DNA from: Bacillus manliponensis
GTDB taxonomy: Bacteria; Bacillota; Bacilli; Bacillales; Bacillaceae_G
Direction of reading: 5' to 3'
Length of the DNA: 64,000 nucleotides
Assembly: GCF_000712595.1 (NCBI RefSeq)
Contig: NZ_JOTN01000013.1
Location: 1 to 64,000 of the forward strand
This document shows, in pieces, positions 27,066 through 36,104 of this stretch (positions within the stretch are counted from its first letter, which is position 1; every line of letters begins with the position of its first letter). The position numbers and the translations under genes were made by a program. Under the pieces are notes generated by a model. That model saw nothing but the letters and a program-made list of their open reading frames with translations, made no database searches and was not told the origin of the DNA.

Positions 27066-28448
27066 CTACTCCTTTACATAAATTTCTTTCCAACTCTTAG
27101 GGATTTCTTCTACATTTTTTATTTCATGAGGTAACTTATAAAATGCTAAATTACTCATTAAATATTCTTTTAACACTTTTTCATCAAATCCATTTTCTGA
27201 ACTTTTAACATATGCAATGATTTTCTCTCCATATAACATATCTTGTTGACCAATAACTCTAGTTTCTTTGACACTTGGATACTTCATCAGGAGATTCTCT
27301 ATTTCGGTTGGATTTACTTTTCTCCCAGCAACATTTATAAAATTTGGTGATCTTCCGAGTAAAAATACTTCATTGTTTTCTATCTTTCCGTAATCCGCAA
27401 TTACGTACGTGTTATTAACTACTGGGTTTTGCTCCCCTAGCTCTGTTAAATAACCTCCAAACACTGTTTTACTTCTAATGGTTATATGACCATTAACATC
27501 TTGTTCAGCTCGTACATGTGGTAAAAGATGTCCTACTGATTCCGGAGAAGCTTTCTTATCCGGGTGTGTCGCTGCAATCATACCCGTCTCAGTACTACCA
27601 TAGACTTGTTGAATAGAGAGTTCATACTTTTTATAAAAAGTCTCTTGGACATCATTATTAAGGGGACCTCCAGATGATATTAATAAACGTAAAGGAGCTA
27701 AATCCTCCTTTTTGACTTTATTTGCTTGGTTAAGTAAAGAATACAGAACTGGTACCCCAAACAATATTGTTGGCTGCGACTTCCTAATAACATTAACGAC
27801 CCTTCTTGGGGTAGGGTTTTTACACAAATATAATGCAGCTCCACTGTATAAAGCCACTAGACAGGAACCAATTAATCCATACGAATGAGTTAATGGAACT
27901 GTCGAAAGAATTACATCAGAGCGCTGTATTTCAAACCATTGTTGGTAAGCAGAAGCACCATCCCATAAACTCTGATAAGGAATTTTTGCAATTTTACTCA
28001 TGCCTTTAGTTCCAGAAGTTAACATATATATGTAACCTAAATCTATATTTTTATAATCATTAGGTTGAATTGCATTTTGATAAACATATGTATAGGTATA
28101 TGTCGAAAACTTTGAAGCTAATTTATAGTTATGATCATCAGGCAATATCCACATATTAACATTAGAGATTTTACTAACTCTTTCTATTTCAAATTCTTGT
28201 GACTGAACATCCATTAGGATGACACAACATTCTTGATTTATTATTGTTAATAATATAAAAAGTGACTCCATAGAATGATCTATGACTAGACCAATCTTTT
28301 CACCTGCTTGTACATATTTAAAATTCTTACTAATAGCATTAACTTCATCTAATACTCTAGAGGGAGAATACATTGTTTCTTCATTCACAATACTTATTTT
28401 ATTACCTAGATTTATTTGTTCTTGTAATAAAGCCTTTATTCTATTCAT
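27066..28448 (-). CDS. AMP-dependent acyl/aminoacyl ligase with degenerate C-terminus
   Basis: 460 aa. The ATP loop is LTSGTKGMSKIAKI, followed by QVYGSTETGMIAAT and INVAGRKVNPTEIE. The expected catalytic Lys motif at the end (PxxxxGKxxR) is replaced by IPKSWKEIYVKE. It may therefore only adenylate, or only thioesterify. It is related to the ligases associated with exosortase and pig/pyrrole clusters. The gene lies between the sugar block and a half-size ACAD. Confidence 0.82.
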   Translation of the reverse strand: MNRIKALLQEQINLGNKISIVNEETMYSPSRVLDEVNAISKNFKYVQAGEKIGLVIDHSMESLFILLTIINQECCVILMDVQSQEFEIERVSKISNVNMWILPDDHNYKLASKFSTYTYTYVYQNAIQPNDYKNIDLGYIYMLTSGTKGMSKIAKIPYQSLWDGASAYQQWFEIQRSDVILSTVPLTHSYGLIGSCLVALYSGAALYLCKNPTPRRVVNVIRKSQPTILFGVPVLYSLLNQANKVKKEDLAPLRLLISSGGPLNNDVQETFYKKYELSIQQVYGSTETGMIAATHPDKKASPESVGHLLPHVRAEQDVNGHITIRSKTVFGGYLTELGEQNPVVNNTYVIADYGKIENNEVFLLGRSPNFINVAGRKVNPTEIENLLMKYPSVKETRVIGQQDMLYGEKIIAYVKSSENGFDEKVLKEYLMSNLAFYKLPHEIKNVEEIPKSWKEIYVKE

Positions 28449-28461
28449 CTATCTAACACCT

Positions 28462-29235
28462 TTAATCAAAAATATAATTTACATAACGAAAAACAGAGCC
28501 AATTATGTGGATTTCTAAAAAATATTTATTAACTTCAGACTCATCTAACAAGCCATGGGCTCCAGTCACCGGTATTAGTTGATCTAACATTTTTTGTTGG
28601 CTTTCCATGATTAATTTGATGTTTTCTATATAGTCCTTAAAAGTAATTAATTCTTTGTCTAGTTTTTCAACAAAATCAATCAAGTATAGTTTATTTGAGC
28701 TATATTCAGTAAAACCCTCTGCTAAAATTTGCGCGACCATTTGATGCTTATGAATAGGCATTCCAAATGTAGTTCGATTACGAGAGTATTCAATACAATT
28801 TTTCAGAACTTGTTTTAGTGATAGCAACTGTAAAATCGGCAAGAGCAAATAATTGAGGTTCTGATACACTATTAACTCTTTTGTCGATTTCAAAGTACGA
28901 TAGACTTGTTGTTCTTCTAAATCTATATCCACCATTAAGATAGTGTAATCATTTAATTCGATTTTATGAAAAATATAAGCAGAATCTATTTTATAAACTT
29001 TATTTTTGTATAAAGAAATAATACTGCCACTATTTTCGATTTTTTTTTCTTTTATAAGCATATATCTATTCTTTTGAATACTAATTGGAAATAACAAATA
29101 TAAATTTTCAATTTGCAAAAATTCATATCCTTTTTTCTTTACATCTCGTATAAACTCTCTTATATCTGTTATATCTTTTTCACAAAACTCTTTTACTAAT
29201 TGATAATTATGTGCTTCTTTCTCAGTCATTATCAT
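28462..29235 (-). CDS. half-size acyl-CoA dehydrogenase-like protein
   Basis: About 257 aa, aligning with only the C-terminal helical part of ACADs (CIEYSRNRTTFGMPIHKHQM, TGAHGLLDESEVNKYFLE). AAGGAAG fits the ATG at 29235, not the GTG at 29244. It lacks the usual catalytic-Glu segment. Heteromeric ACADs with one such incomplete subunit are known (mycobacterial FadE pairs). A sister gene lies at 46351, fused in operon with a full ACAD. Confidence 0.7.
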   Translation of the reverse strand: MIMTEKEAHNYQLVKEFCEKDITDIREFIRDVKKKGYEFLQIENLYLLFPISIQKNRYMLIKEKKIENSGSIISLYKNKVYKIDSAYIFHKIELNDYTILMVDIDLEEQQVYRTLKSTKELIVYQNLNYLLLPILQLLSLKQVLKNCIEYSRNRTTFGMPIHKHQMVAQILAEGFTEYSSNKLYLIDFVEKLDKELITFKDYIENIKLIMESQQKMLDQLIPVTGAHGLLDESEVNKYFLEIHIIGSVFRYVNYIFD

Positions 29236-29251
29236 AAAATCCACTTCCTTG

Positions 29252-30205
29252 TTAGAGTAGGTTATGCTTTGCTAGCCATTGTTCATTGAAAATAGTATCT
29301 AGATACTTAGTACCATTATCGGGACAAACCGCCAGTACGCTGCCAGAGTCCCTAAAATATCCACCTAATTTCATAGCAGCATACACTACAGCGCCTGAGG
29401 ATCCCCCTAACAATAAGCCTTCTTTCTTAGCCAAATCTCTTGCTGTTTTAAAAGCATTATAATCACTTACTTTTTCATAACCATCAACATGTGTAGCGTC
29501 AAAAATTTTGGGTTTAAAATAGTTACCAGGACCTTGTTGTAAATAAGGGGCTTTTTCTCCACCAAACAAAGTGGATCCCTCAGGTTCTACCCCGTATATT
29601 AAAAGATCTGGCTTTCTCTTCTTTATTTCTCTAGAGATACCAGTGATTGTTCCTCCAGTACCGACACTTACAACTATCGCTTTGGTAGTTTCATCTATTT
29701 GTTTTAGAATTTCTTGTGCTGTGGATCGTTGGTGGGCATACGGGTTCATTTCATTATCATATTGACTTAAATTTATAAAATTATCATTCTTTTTAAGTAA
29801 TCCTTGAATATATTGAATCCTATACTCAGTCAAATCTGCATTTTTAACTTCAATAGAACCCTCGACCATTCGGACTTCAGCACCATATGCTTTTAATAAA
29901 TTCAGCTTCTCCTTGGGAATATTTTCATCCGCTACACAAATAACATGATACCCTTTCTTTTTTGCATATAAAGCCAATGCTATCCCTGTATTACCTGAAG
30001 TAGATTCAATTACTGTCATTCCAGGCTTTAACTTTCCTAACCTTTCTGCTTCATTTATCATTTCGACCACAGGTCTATCCTTCACACTTTTCCCAGGATT
30101 AAAACTTTCTAGTTTTAGATACACATTGTCAAAGCTTGCGATCTTATTTAACTTTACGACAGGAGTATTTCCACATAATTCAAATACATTTTTAACATAC
30201 TTCAT
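29252..30205 (-). CDS. cysteine synthase/beta-substituted alanine synthase
   Basis: PLP Lys42 in FNPGKSVKDRPVV, phosphate loop GTGGTITG, and substrate loop ESTSGNTGIALA. It is closer to CysK/CBS than the adjacent SbnA. AAGGGG supports the ATG at 30205 over the one at 30223 that overlaps the previous stop. It may make cysteine or another beta-substituted alanine from O-acetyl- or O-phosphoserine for the product. Confidence 0.85.
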   Translation of the reverse strand: MKYVKNVFELCGNTPVVKLNKIASFDNVYLKLESFNPGKSVKDRPVVEMINEAERLGKLKPGMTVIESTSGNTGIALALYAKKKGYHVICVADENIPKEKLNLLKAYGAEVRMVEGSIEVKNADLTEYRIQYIQGLLKKNDNFINLSQYDNEMNPYAHQRSTAQEILKQIDETTKAIVVSVGTGGTITGISREIKKRKPDLLIYGVEPEGSTLFGGEKAPYLQQGPGNYFKPKIFDATHVDGYEKVSDYNAFKTARDLAKKEGLLLGGSSGAVVYAAMKLGGYFRDSGSVLAVCPDNGTKYLDTIFNEQWLAKHNLL

Positions 30206-30219
30206 TACCTTACCCCTTC

Positions 30220-31203
30220 TCATACCTGTATTAAATCCCTAGTGCTAACTCTTTCATGGCTTTTAGAGGATAACTTTTCTAAAAGTCCATCTAAATATCT
30301 ATCTCCGTTATCCGGAAAAATCACAACGATATTTTTACTGCCTTCATTTTCTTGTTTTATTTTATTTGCTACAAATAAAGCAGCTCCCGATGACGGACCA
30401 ACTAATAGACTCTCACTAGCCATTAACTCCTGACACATATTAACCCCTTCTGAATCCCCCACATAAGCTACCTCATCTACTAATTCCATCTTTAAATTCG
30501 GTGGAGTAATATTCCCGCCAATCCCCGTCATCTTTCTTGGAGAAGGCTTGCCACCAAATATTGTAGATCCTTTTGCATCTACAGCAATAATTTTCACATT
30601 AGGAATATGTTCTTTAAAAAACTCTCCACACCCAGTGATTAAACCTGCTGAACTTACAGGTATTACAAGATAATCAATATTTCCTTGTAAGGCATTATAA
30701 ATTTCATAAGCGGTTCCTTTATAATGGGATTCAGGATTTTTTTCATTATCATATTGATTAGGCCAAAAAGCCCCCTCATATAAATTCAGTAATTCTTGCA
30801 CTCTCTTAATTCTGCTTTTTTGATACCCACCTTCTGGATCTGGGGAAGTAACCATCTCAATTGTTGCACCATAAGCTTTCATAATTTTTAAGTTTGTCTC
30901 ACTTGTCCTAGGATCAACAACACAATGAACCTTATATCCTTTAAGAGCTCCAATCATGGATAAAGATATAGCTAAATTTCCTGAACTCGATTCAATAATC
31001 CGTCCTTCAGGTTTTAATAGCCCCTTCTCTTCAGCAGATTGAATCATACTCATCGCTGGACGATCTTTCATGCTCCCTCCTGGATTAAAACCTTCTAGCT
31101 TCGCAAAGATATTTACACCTTTATCAGAAAAAGATTCTAATAATATTAAAGGTGTTTCGCCTATTAAACCCAATACAGATTGTGAGACTCTATTTTTCCT
31201 CAT
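30220..31203 (-). CDS. sbnA: SbnA-type N-(2-amino-2-carboxyethyl)-L-glutamate synthase
   Basis: 327 aa. PLP Lys46 in GFNPGGSMKDRPAM, then IESSSGNLAISLSMIGALKG and VDAKGSTIFG, which match staphyloferrin-B SbnA closely. SbnA joins O-phospho-L-serine and glutamate to ACEGA, the substrate of SbnB (here at 36105), giving L-2,3-diaminopropionate. It is the first gene of a long minus-strand operon running down to 7895. Confidence 0.88.
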   Translation of the reverse strand: MRKNRVSQSVLGLIGETPLILLESFSDKGVNIFAKLEGFNPGGSMKDRPAMSMIQSAEEKGLLKPEGRIIESSSGNLAISLSMIGALKGYKVHCVVDPRTSETNLKIMKAYGATIEMVTSPDPEGGYQKSRIKRVQELLNLYEGAFWPNQYDNEKNPESHYKGTAYEIYNALQGNIDYLVIPVSSAGLITGCGEFFKEHIPNVKIIAVDAKGSTIFGGKPSPRKMTGIGGNITPPNLKMELVDEVAYVGDSEGVNMCQELMASESLLVGPSSGAALFVANKIKQENEGSKNIVVIFPDNGDRYLDGLLEKLSSKSHERVSTRDLIQV

Positions 31204-31690
31204 GTTATCCTACCTCATATTATTTTTTCTTATAAAAAGCATACAAACTTAATTAAATTAAAGACATAAATGGAAAGTTATTTTTTTGTTATTATCTAAA
31301 TTTTCCAACAGTGTTTTTAATCCTGAATTTTATATTAAGAAATAGCGTGATTCATTTTAGTTACACTATGAATAAGTTATAGACAAAAGCTAACCTTTTC
31401 TATCTTAATGGTCTGAAGTATGCTGTGATAACATACCCAAACTTTGTACTAGACGTAACTGATTTCATTCAGCTTGCGGTTTAAACTGTGGAAATATCAA
31501 TAAACCCTGTATTTTAAATTTAAATAAGTACATTGGGAATACATTATAGAAACTATTAGAAAGTCCATTTTCTTTACTTTTAGCTCCGCGCTTAAGCTTT
31601 TTAAATGATACATTAGTTCAAATTAAGGGGTTTAATAGGGGATTCAGAGGAATAACCAGTAAAACTATAAATATTTACAAAACTCATCTT
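31204..31690. other. gene-free upstream region of the long operon
   Basis: About 490 bp of AT-rich sequence. No open frame with a ribosome site. It should contain the promoter of the operon beginning with sbnA; I cannot assign a convincing -35/-10 pair. Confidence 0.45.
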
Positions 31691-31696
31691 TTAAAG

Positions 31697-31735
31697 AAAT
31701 AAGGACCTTTAGAAATAATCTAAAGGTCCTTATTT
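31697..31735 (-). terminator. terminator after the 23-aa peptide gene
   Basis: A 17-bp perfect stem (31697-31713, 31719-31735) with a five-base loop, just past the small-peptide stop codon. It separates that gene from the downstream biosynthetic operon. Confidence 0.85.
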
Positions 31736-31747
31736 TTCTTTCAATAA

Positions 31748-31819
31748 TTAAACTTGTTTTGCTTCTGGAGCGACTTGAGATTTTCCTTGTGGAGCAACTT
31801 GTGTTTTTCCTTCGTACAT
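31748..31819 (-). CDS. 23-aa repeat peptide at the head of the cluster
   Basis: A textbook AAGGAGG site at about eight bases precedes ATG (31819), and a strong terminator follows. The peptide begins MYEGKT, then repeats a QVAP unit: QVAPQGKS, QVAPEAK, and ends QV. It is hydrophilic, has no signal peptide, Cys, Ser-rich or hydrophobic stretch, and contains three Lys and two Pro. I recognise no family. It might be a signalling peptide, a peptide substrate/scaffold for cluster enzymes, or a regulatory leader. Confidence 0.7.
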   Translation of the reverse strand: MYEGKTQVAPQGKSQVAPEAKQV

Positions 31820-31849
31820 ATTAACAACCTCCTTTTTTTTTATACTGCC

Positions 31850-32253
31850 TTTTGGCATCTTTATCATCTCATTCTTACTGCATTTTCTCCATTATCTAAT
31901 TGTAAGAAAAATGTGAACTTTCCGTTAACTATTATTATTTTCTTTTTTAAAGTCACACATTCATATCTCTTGTTGTGTTACATATATACATCTATTCATG
32001 AAACATTTCAAAAAAAAGGTTACCTTTTTTGGAATTTATCCTCAAAAGGTAACCTATTAAATAAAGCAATTACAGGGATTCACGAATGGTAACTTTTCAA
32101 ATGACAAAAGAAAAACTGATACAAGGAACAACACGCCATCTAACTAGCGTTATGTACCAAAATGGCCACTATATTATATAGGAGATAGAAAATCCCTCTT
32201 AGCTTAAAGTGAATTTTCTACATTTCCTTTTGGCTCTTTTATCATCTCATAAC
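31850..32253. repeat. pair of degenerate direct repeats flanking the small-peptide upstream region
   Basis: A block CCTTTTGGC..TTTATCATCTCAT near 31849-31872 recurs at 32226-32249 with a few changes. It may mark an old duplication of the small-peptide leader. The sequence between contains no other gene. Confidence 0.55.
32017..32055. terminator. 12-bp inverted repeat, probable terminator
   Basis: AGGTTACCTTTT (32017-32028) and its complement (32044-32055) sit between the ABC transporter operon end and the small-peptide gene, with A/T runs beside the stem. Confidence 0.6.
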
Positions 32254-32302
32254 CACTATGATGATTCCATTACTCTTTAGTCATTTTAATGTTAATCCAT
32301 TG

Positions 32303-33289
32303 TTATAGCATTACTTCATATTGTTTTTTTTCATACAATTCTCTTAATACTTGCTCGATTCCTGGAGTTTCAACTTCTATTTTTAAAATCCTAAACTGCT
32401 TAGATAATTCATTAATAAGTTGTGGAACTTCTTCATGCGTACTAACTTCAAAATATAATGTATTTTCTTCGCGTTTTATAGGGAGAATACTAGGAGTCTT
32501 ATTCATATCTTCTGGTGATACTTCAATTATCAATACATCTTTTCTAGTTGTTTTTCTTTTTAAACTCTCTTTCGATCCATCAAACATTATTTTTCCTTGA
32601 TCAATTAGTACGATTCTGTTACATAACTTTTCTATATCATCCATGTTATGTGATGTGATAAGGATTGTGGTTCCCTCTTCTTTATTTAAAAACTTAAGAA
32701 ATTCTTGTATTTTAAGCTTTGCTAAAACGTCTAAACCTATGGTAGGCTCATCTAAAAAAAGAATCGGTGGTGAATGTAGAAGGGTTGCAACCATTTCACC
32801 TCTCATCCTTTGTCCCAAAGATAACTGGCGTACAGGTCGGTCCAAGAAATCTTCCATATCTAAAATTTCAACAAAATTAGCTAATCTTTTCTTATATACC
32901 TGAGAATCAATTTTGTAAATAGCTTTCAATAATTCAAAGGAGTCCTTTAGTGGTAAGTCCCACCATAACTGCGTTCTTTGTCCATAAAGTACTCCTATAT
33001 TCTTCGCGTGTTCTTTTCGATTCTTACTAGGTTCTTTTCCTAAAACAGTAAGTTCACCCGATGTTGGAGTAAGTACACCAGAAAGCATTTTTATAGTTGT
33101 CGATTTTCCTGCTCCATTAGGCCCTAAATATCCTACTATTTCTCCTTCTTCTATATACATATTTATATTATCTACTACTTTTTTCTTCGTACCTTTTCGA
33201 CCAATAATTTGATTTAACATAAAAAAAGAATCGCTACTTTTCGAATATACAGTGAACTCTCTAGATAAGTTTTTAGCTTGAATAATCAC
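32303..33289 (-). CDS. ABC transporter ATPase
   Basis: The ABC signature set is complete: Walker A GPNGAGKSTTIKM, signature LSLGQRMRGEM, Walker B PILFLDEPTIG and the switch His in ITSHNMDD. GGAGGTG lies inside a longer TTG frame, so the GTG at 33289 is the start. It is a single-domain exporter ATPase, family CcmA/DrrA-like (with ABC2-6 permeases). Together with two permease genes it forms a likely exporter for the cluster product. Confidence 0.9.
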   Translation of the reverse strand: MIIQAKNLSREFTVYSKSSDSFFMLNQIIGRKGTKKKVVDNINMYIEEGEIVGYLGPNGAGKSTTIKMLSGVLTPTSGELTVLGKEPSKNRKEHAKNIGVLYGQRTQLWWDLPLKDSFELLKAIYKIDSQVYKKRLANFVEILDMEDFLDRPVRQLSLGQRMRGEMVATLLHSPPILFLDEPTIGLDVLAKLKIQEFLKFLNKEEGTTILITSHNMDDIEKLCNRIVLIDQGKIMFDGSKESLKRKTTRKDVLIIEVSPEDMNKTPSILPIKREENTLYFEVSTHEEVPQLINELSKQFRILKIEVETPGIEQVLRELYEKKQYEVML

Positions 33290-33315
33290 AATACACACCT
33301 CCAAAATATAAGTAA

Positions 33316-34110
33316 TTAAGATCCTGCTCCTGAATAAAATTTAATACAAAAATTCCAAAATATATAACTTAAAATAGCTAATATAGCAGTTACACCTATG
33401 CAAATCAATATAATGTGGTCATTAAGCAAATATGAACCCTTTTCTAGCAAACCAGCACTAGGATAGTAGCCTATAAATCCAATTGGTAATATAAAAGTTA
33501 GAAAAACTTGTATCCATTTTGGGAAGATAATGATAGGGTAATTATCAACATTGGTATAAATTGTGTCCAACATTTGAAATAAACCGCCACTTTGTAAGGT
33601 AATAAATGATGTGGACCCTAGGATAAGATGGATGGATACAGATACTATTGATCCACATAGAATCAATAAGACTGTATATAAAATTGTGACTATCGTCCAT
33701 CCCTCGATATGAAACCCTGCGTATATTAAAGCACCGGTGGCATAAATTACAGTTCCTAGACTATTTATATTAAATTGCTTACTTGCAAATTGTAGTAACG
33801 AGTTCATCGGACGAATAAGTATTCTATCGAATTCTGCATTACGCACAAATTGGTCAATTTCCATAATGTGAATAAAGAAAAGTAGCCCTAAAGAATAGGC
33901 CAGCATATTAAATGATGAAACAAATAAAATTTCATAAAAATCCCATCCCGCTATACTAGGGAAGTTTCTTGTCAGTACCCAAATAAATAAAGTAGAAAAA
34001 ATCCCAAAGCATGTAACACAAAAAATCCCTAAAAAAAAGTTAAACGGATATGCCATTCTTGAACGAATATTTGCTCCTTGCATTTTAAAATATAATTTTA
34101 AATATTCCAT
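33316..34110 (-). CDS. ABC-2 type permease (ABC2_membrane-6/DUF990-like)
   Basis: 264 aa with about six membrane helices, for example FNFFLGIFCVTCFGIFSTLF, ILCGSIVSVSIHLILGS and LICIGVTAILAILSYIFW, plus the conserved FILPIGFIGYYPS. It pairs with the next permease and the ATPase. I infer an efflux role. Confidence 0.85.
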   Translation of the reverse strand: MEYLKLYFKMQGANIRSRMAYPFNFFLGIFCVTCFGIFSTLFIWVLTRNFPSIAGWDFYEILFVSSFNMLAYSLGLLFFIHIMEIDQFVRNAEFDRILIRPMNSLLQFASKQFNINSLGTVIYATGALIYAGFHIEGWTIVTILYTVLLILCGSIVSVSIHLILGSTSFITLQSGGLFQMLDTIYTNVDNYPIIIFPKWIQVFLTFILPIGFIGYYPSAGLLEKGSYLLNDHIILICIGVTAILAILSYIFWNFCIKFYSGAGS

Positions 34111-34125
34111 ATCTGTTCTCCCTCC

Positions 34126-34914
34126 TTATCCTCCTGCTACTACAAGCAACCTTTGGAAGTACCTAACAATTAAACGAATCATAAGTACTAAAACAACAAC
34201 CCAAATCCCCTGAAAAGCAAGTAATTCCAGAGTATTTTGAATATTGATTCTATCTGTTATAATTGATAGAGGAATATCATACATTCCCCTAAAAGGTAAA
34301 ACTTCTGCGATTTTTTGTAGGAATTCTGGAAAAAACCACAGGGGGATCAACTGTCCCGACAAAAATGAGGTCGCTAAACTCACAACTATTTCAAACCCCC
34401 AAACTTCTACAAAAACAAAAGCGAGTAATGCAATAAAAAGCTGAATACAAAAATTTATAATAATACCAAATGTAATACTAATGATAAAAAATAACCACAT
34501 AAGCCAAGAACCACTTACTTGAATAGGAAAAATAAATAAGGTAATTACTGCAATCGGCAAAACAACCGTGAGTATATTAGCCAATATCATTCCTAAAGAG
34601 CGAAATAGCATTGCAAATTCAAAATTCCAAGGACGTTGAAATTCATGTGCAATTTGACCATTTTGAATTTTTTCGCTTACTTCCCAAACAATTGTAGGTG
34701 TATATAAAGATTGCAATATGATTGCAATAGTCATATAGGTCAACATATCACTTAAAGAAACATTTACACCATTAGCGGGAGGATTTTCATATAACACCGT
34801 CCAAACTTGTCTTACTGCAAACACTGCGATGATTGTCGCAATGACTTTAGTTAGTACATTAAATTTATAAACTGTAGCATTCTTTAGAGTAGTTATCATT
34901 AATTTACTGTACAT
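34126..34914 (-). CDS. ABC-2 type permease (second subunit)
   Basis: 262 aa, six predicted helices (VIATIIAVFAVRQVWTVLYE, AVITLFIFPIQVSGSWLMWL). It includes SGQLIPLWFFPEFLQKIAEV and LPFRG, typical of this family. First gene of the transporter operon; 105 bp of divergent promoter space separates it from the WYL regulator. Confidence 0.85.
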   Translation of the reverse strand: MYSKLMITTLKNATVYKFNVLTKVIATIIAVFAVRQVWTVLYENPPANGVNVSLSDMLTYMTIAIILQSLYTPTIVWEVSEKIQNGQIAHEFQRPWNFEFAMLFRSLGMILANILTVVLPIAVITLFIFPIQVSGSWLMWLFFIISITFGIIINFCIQLFIALLAFVFVEVWGFEIVVSLATSFLSGQLIPLWFFPEFLQKIAEVLPFRGMYDIPLSIITDRINIQNTLELLAFQGIWVVVLVLMIRLIVRYFQRLLVVAGG

Positions 34915-35019
34915 TCTTTCGCCTCCATTTAATTATTTGAACATCTCAATCGTAACATAAGAACTTGACACCTTTTGTCATATATACAGAAAAAATTTTA
35001 AGAAAAGAAGGTTAAAGAT

Positions 35020-35973
35020 ATGGCTAAAACAGAACGTCTCTTTAATATATTGTTAAAGATTAACACAAAGAAACACTTTACTATAAAAGAACTTTCAGAA
35101 GAATTTAATGTCTCCACTCGTACAATTTCTAGAGATTTAAATGAATTATGCAGTTTTGGTATCCCGCTTTATTCAGAAAGAGGGCCGCATGGTGGATTCC
35201 GTTTAATTAACCAAAATGGTATATTACCATCTATTGCGTTCTCTCACGATGAAGCAATCTCATTATTTTTTGCATGTCAATCCTTACAATATTATAATTC
35301 TCTACCTTTTGAAAATGACGTAAAATCCGCATTGGATAAATTTTATCATTATCTTCCGTTGGATTTTAAAAAACGAATAGACTCAATGAGTAAACGTATT
35401 ATCTTTTTAACTCCTAAAAGAAAAGAAAAAAACCTATTTTTAAAAGAGGCAATGGATGCTGCAATAAACCAAGAAGTTATAAAAATTGAGTATGAATCAA
35501 AAAAAGGAAAATCAAAAAGAGTCATCCAACCGATAGGGGTGTATAGTTGTAATGGTTATTGGTATTTACCAGCATATTGCTTTATACGAAACCAAAATAG
35601 ACTATTTAGAGTAGATAGAATTAAATCCTTTGAAATAAAACACGGATTTCACCTTAAAAAAGACTTTACTAACCTATCATTAGATCGATGGTTTAACACT
35701 ATCGACTCTAAACCCTCTGAGTTAGTGAGGTTACAAGTTTCATTGACTAGAGAAGGTGTATTAAAATGTGACTTTAACCCCTGGGTTAGAGAAAATATTC
35801 AATTATCCGAGAATGGATCTGGTACAATTAATACACATTTAAACAAAGAAGAAATCCCTTATATGAGTGAATTCTTTTTTGGACTCGGTACCGACGCAAA
35901 AGTTCAAGAACCTGCTGAAATGGTTAACCTAATAAAAAAACAAGCTGCTAATCTTTTAGGTATGTACAATTAA
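35020..35973 (+). CDS. HTH-WYL (YafY-type) transcription regulator
   Basis: 317 aa. N-terminal winged helix (FTIKELSEEFNVSTRTISRD) and central WYL domain (IKIEYESKKGKSKRVIQPIG, then YLPAYCFIRNQNRLFRVDRI). WYL domains bind nucleotides or DNA-damage signals and regulate neighbours. Divergent from the ABC exporter, so it probably controls that operon, and perhaps the cluster, in response to product or DNA stress. Confidence 0.88.
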   Translation: MAKTERLFNILLKINTKKHFTIKELSEEFNVSTRTISRDLNELCSFGIPLYSERGPHGGFRLINQNGILPSIAFSHDEAISLFFACQSLQYYNSLPFENDVKSALDKFYHYLPLDFKKRIDSMSKRIIFLTPKRKEKNLFLKEAMDAAINQEVIKIEYESKKGKSKRVIQPIGVYSCNGYWYLPAYCFIRNQNRLFRVDRIKSFEIKHGFHLKKDFTNLSLDRWFNTIDSKPSELVRLQVSLTREGVLKCDFNPWVRENIQLSENGSGTINTHLNKEEIPYMSEFFFGLGTDAKVQEPAEMVNLIKKQAANLLGMYN

Positions 35974-36104
35974 CAAAATCAACATATTAAATTAATTACC
36001 TCCCTCTCCTATTAGGATTATTGAGAGAAAGGGAGGTATAAATACTTTTATATACTATAACAGCCAACTATTTTTTACTGACAGCAACAATACCTTTGGT
36101 ACCC

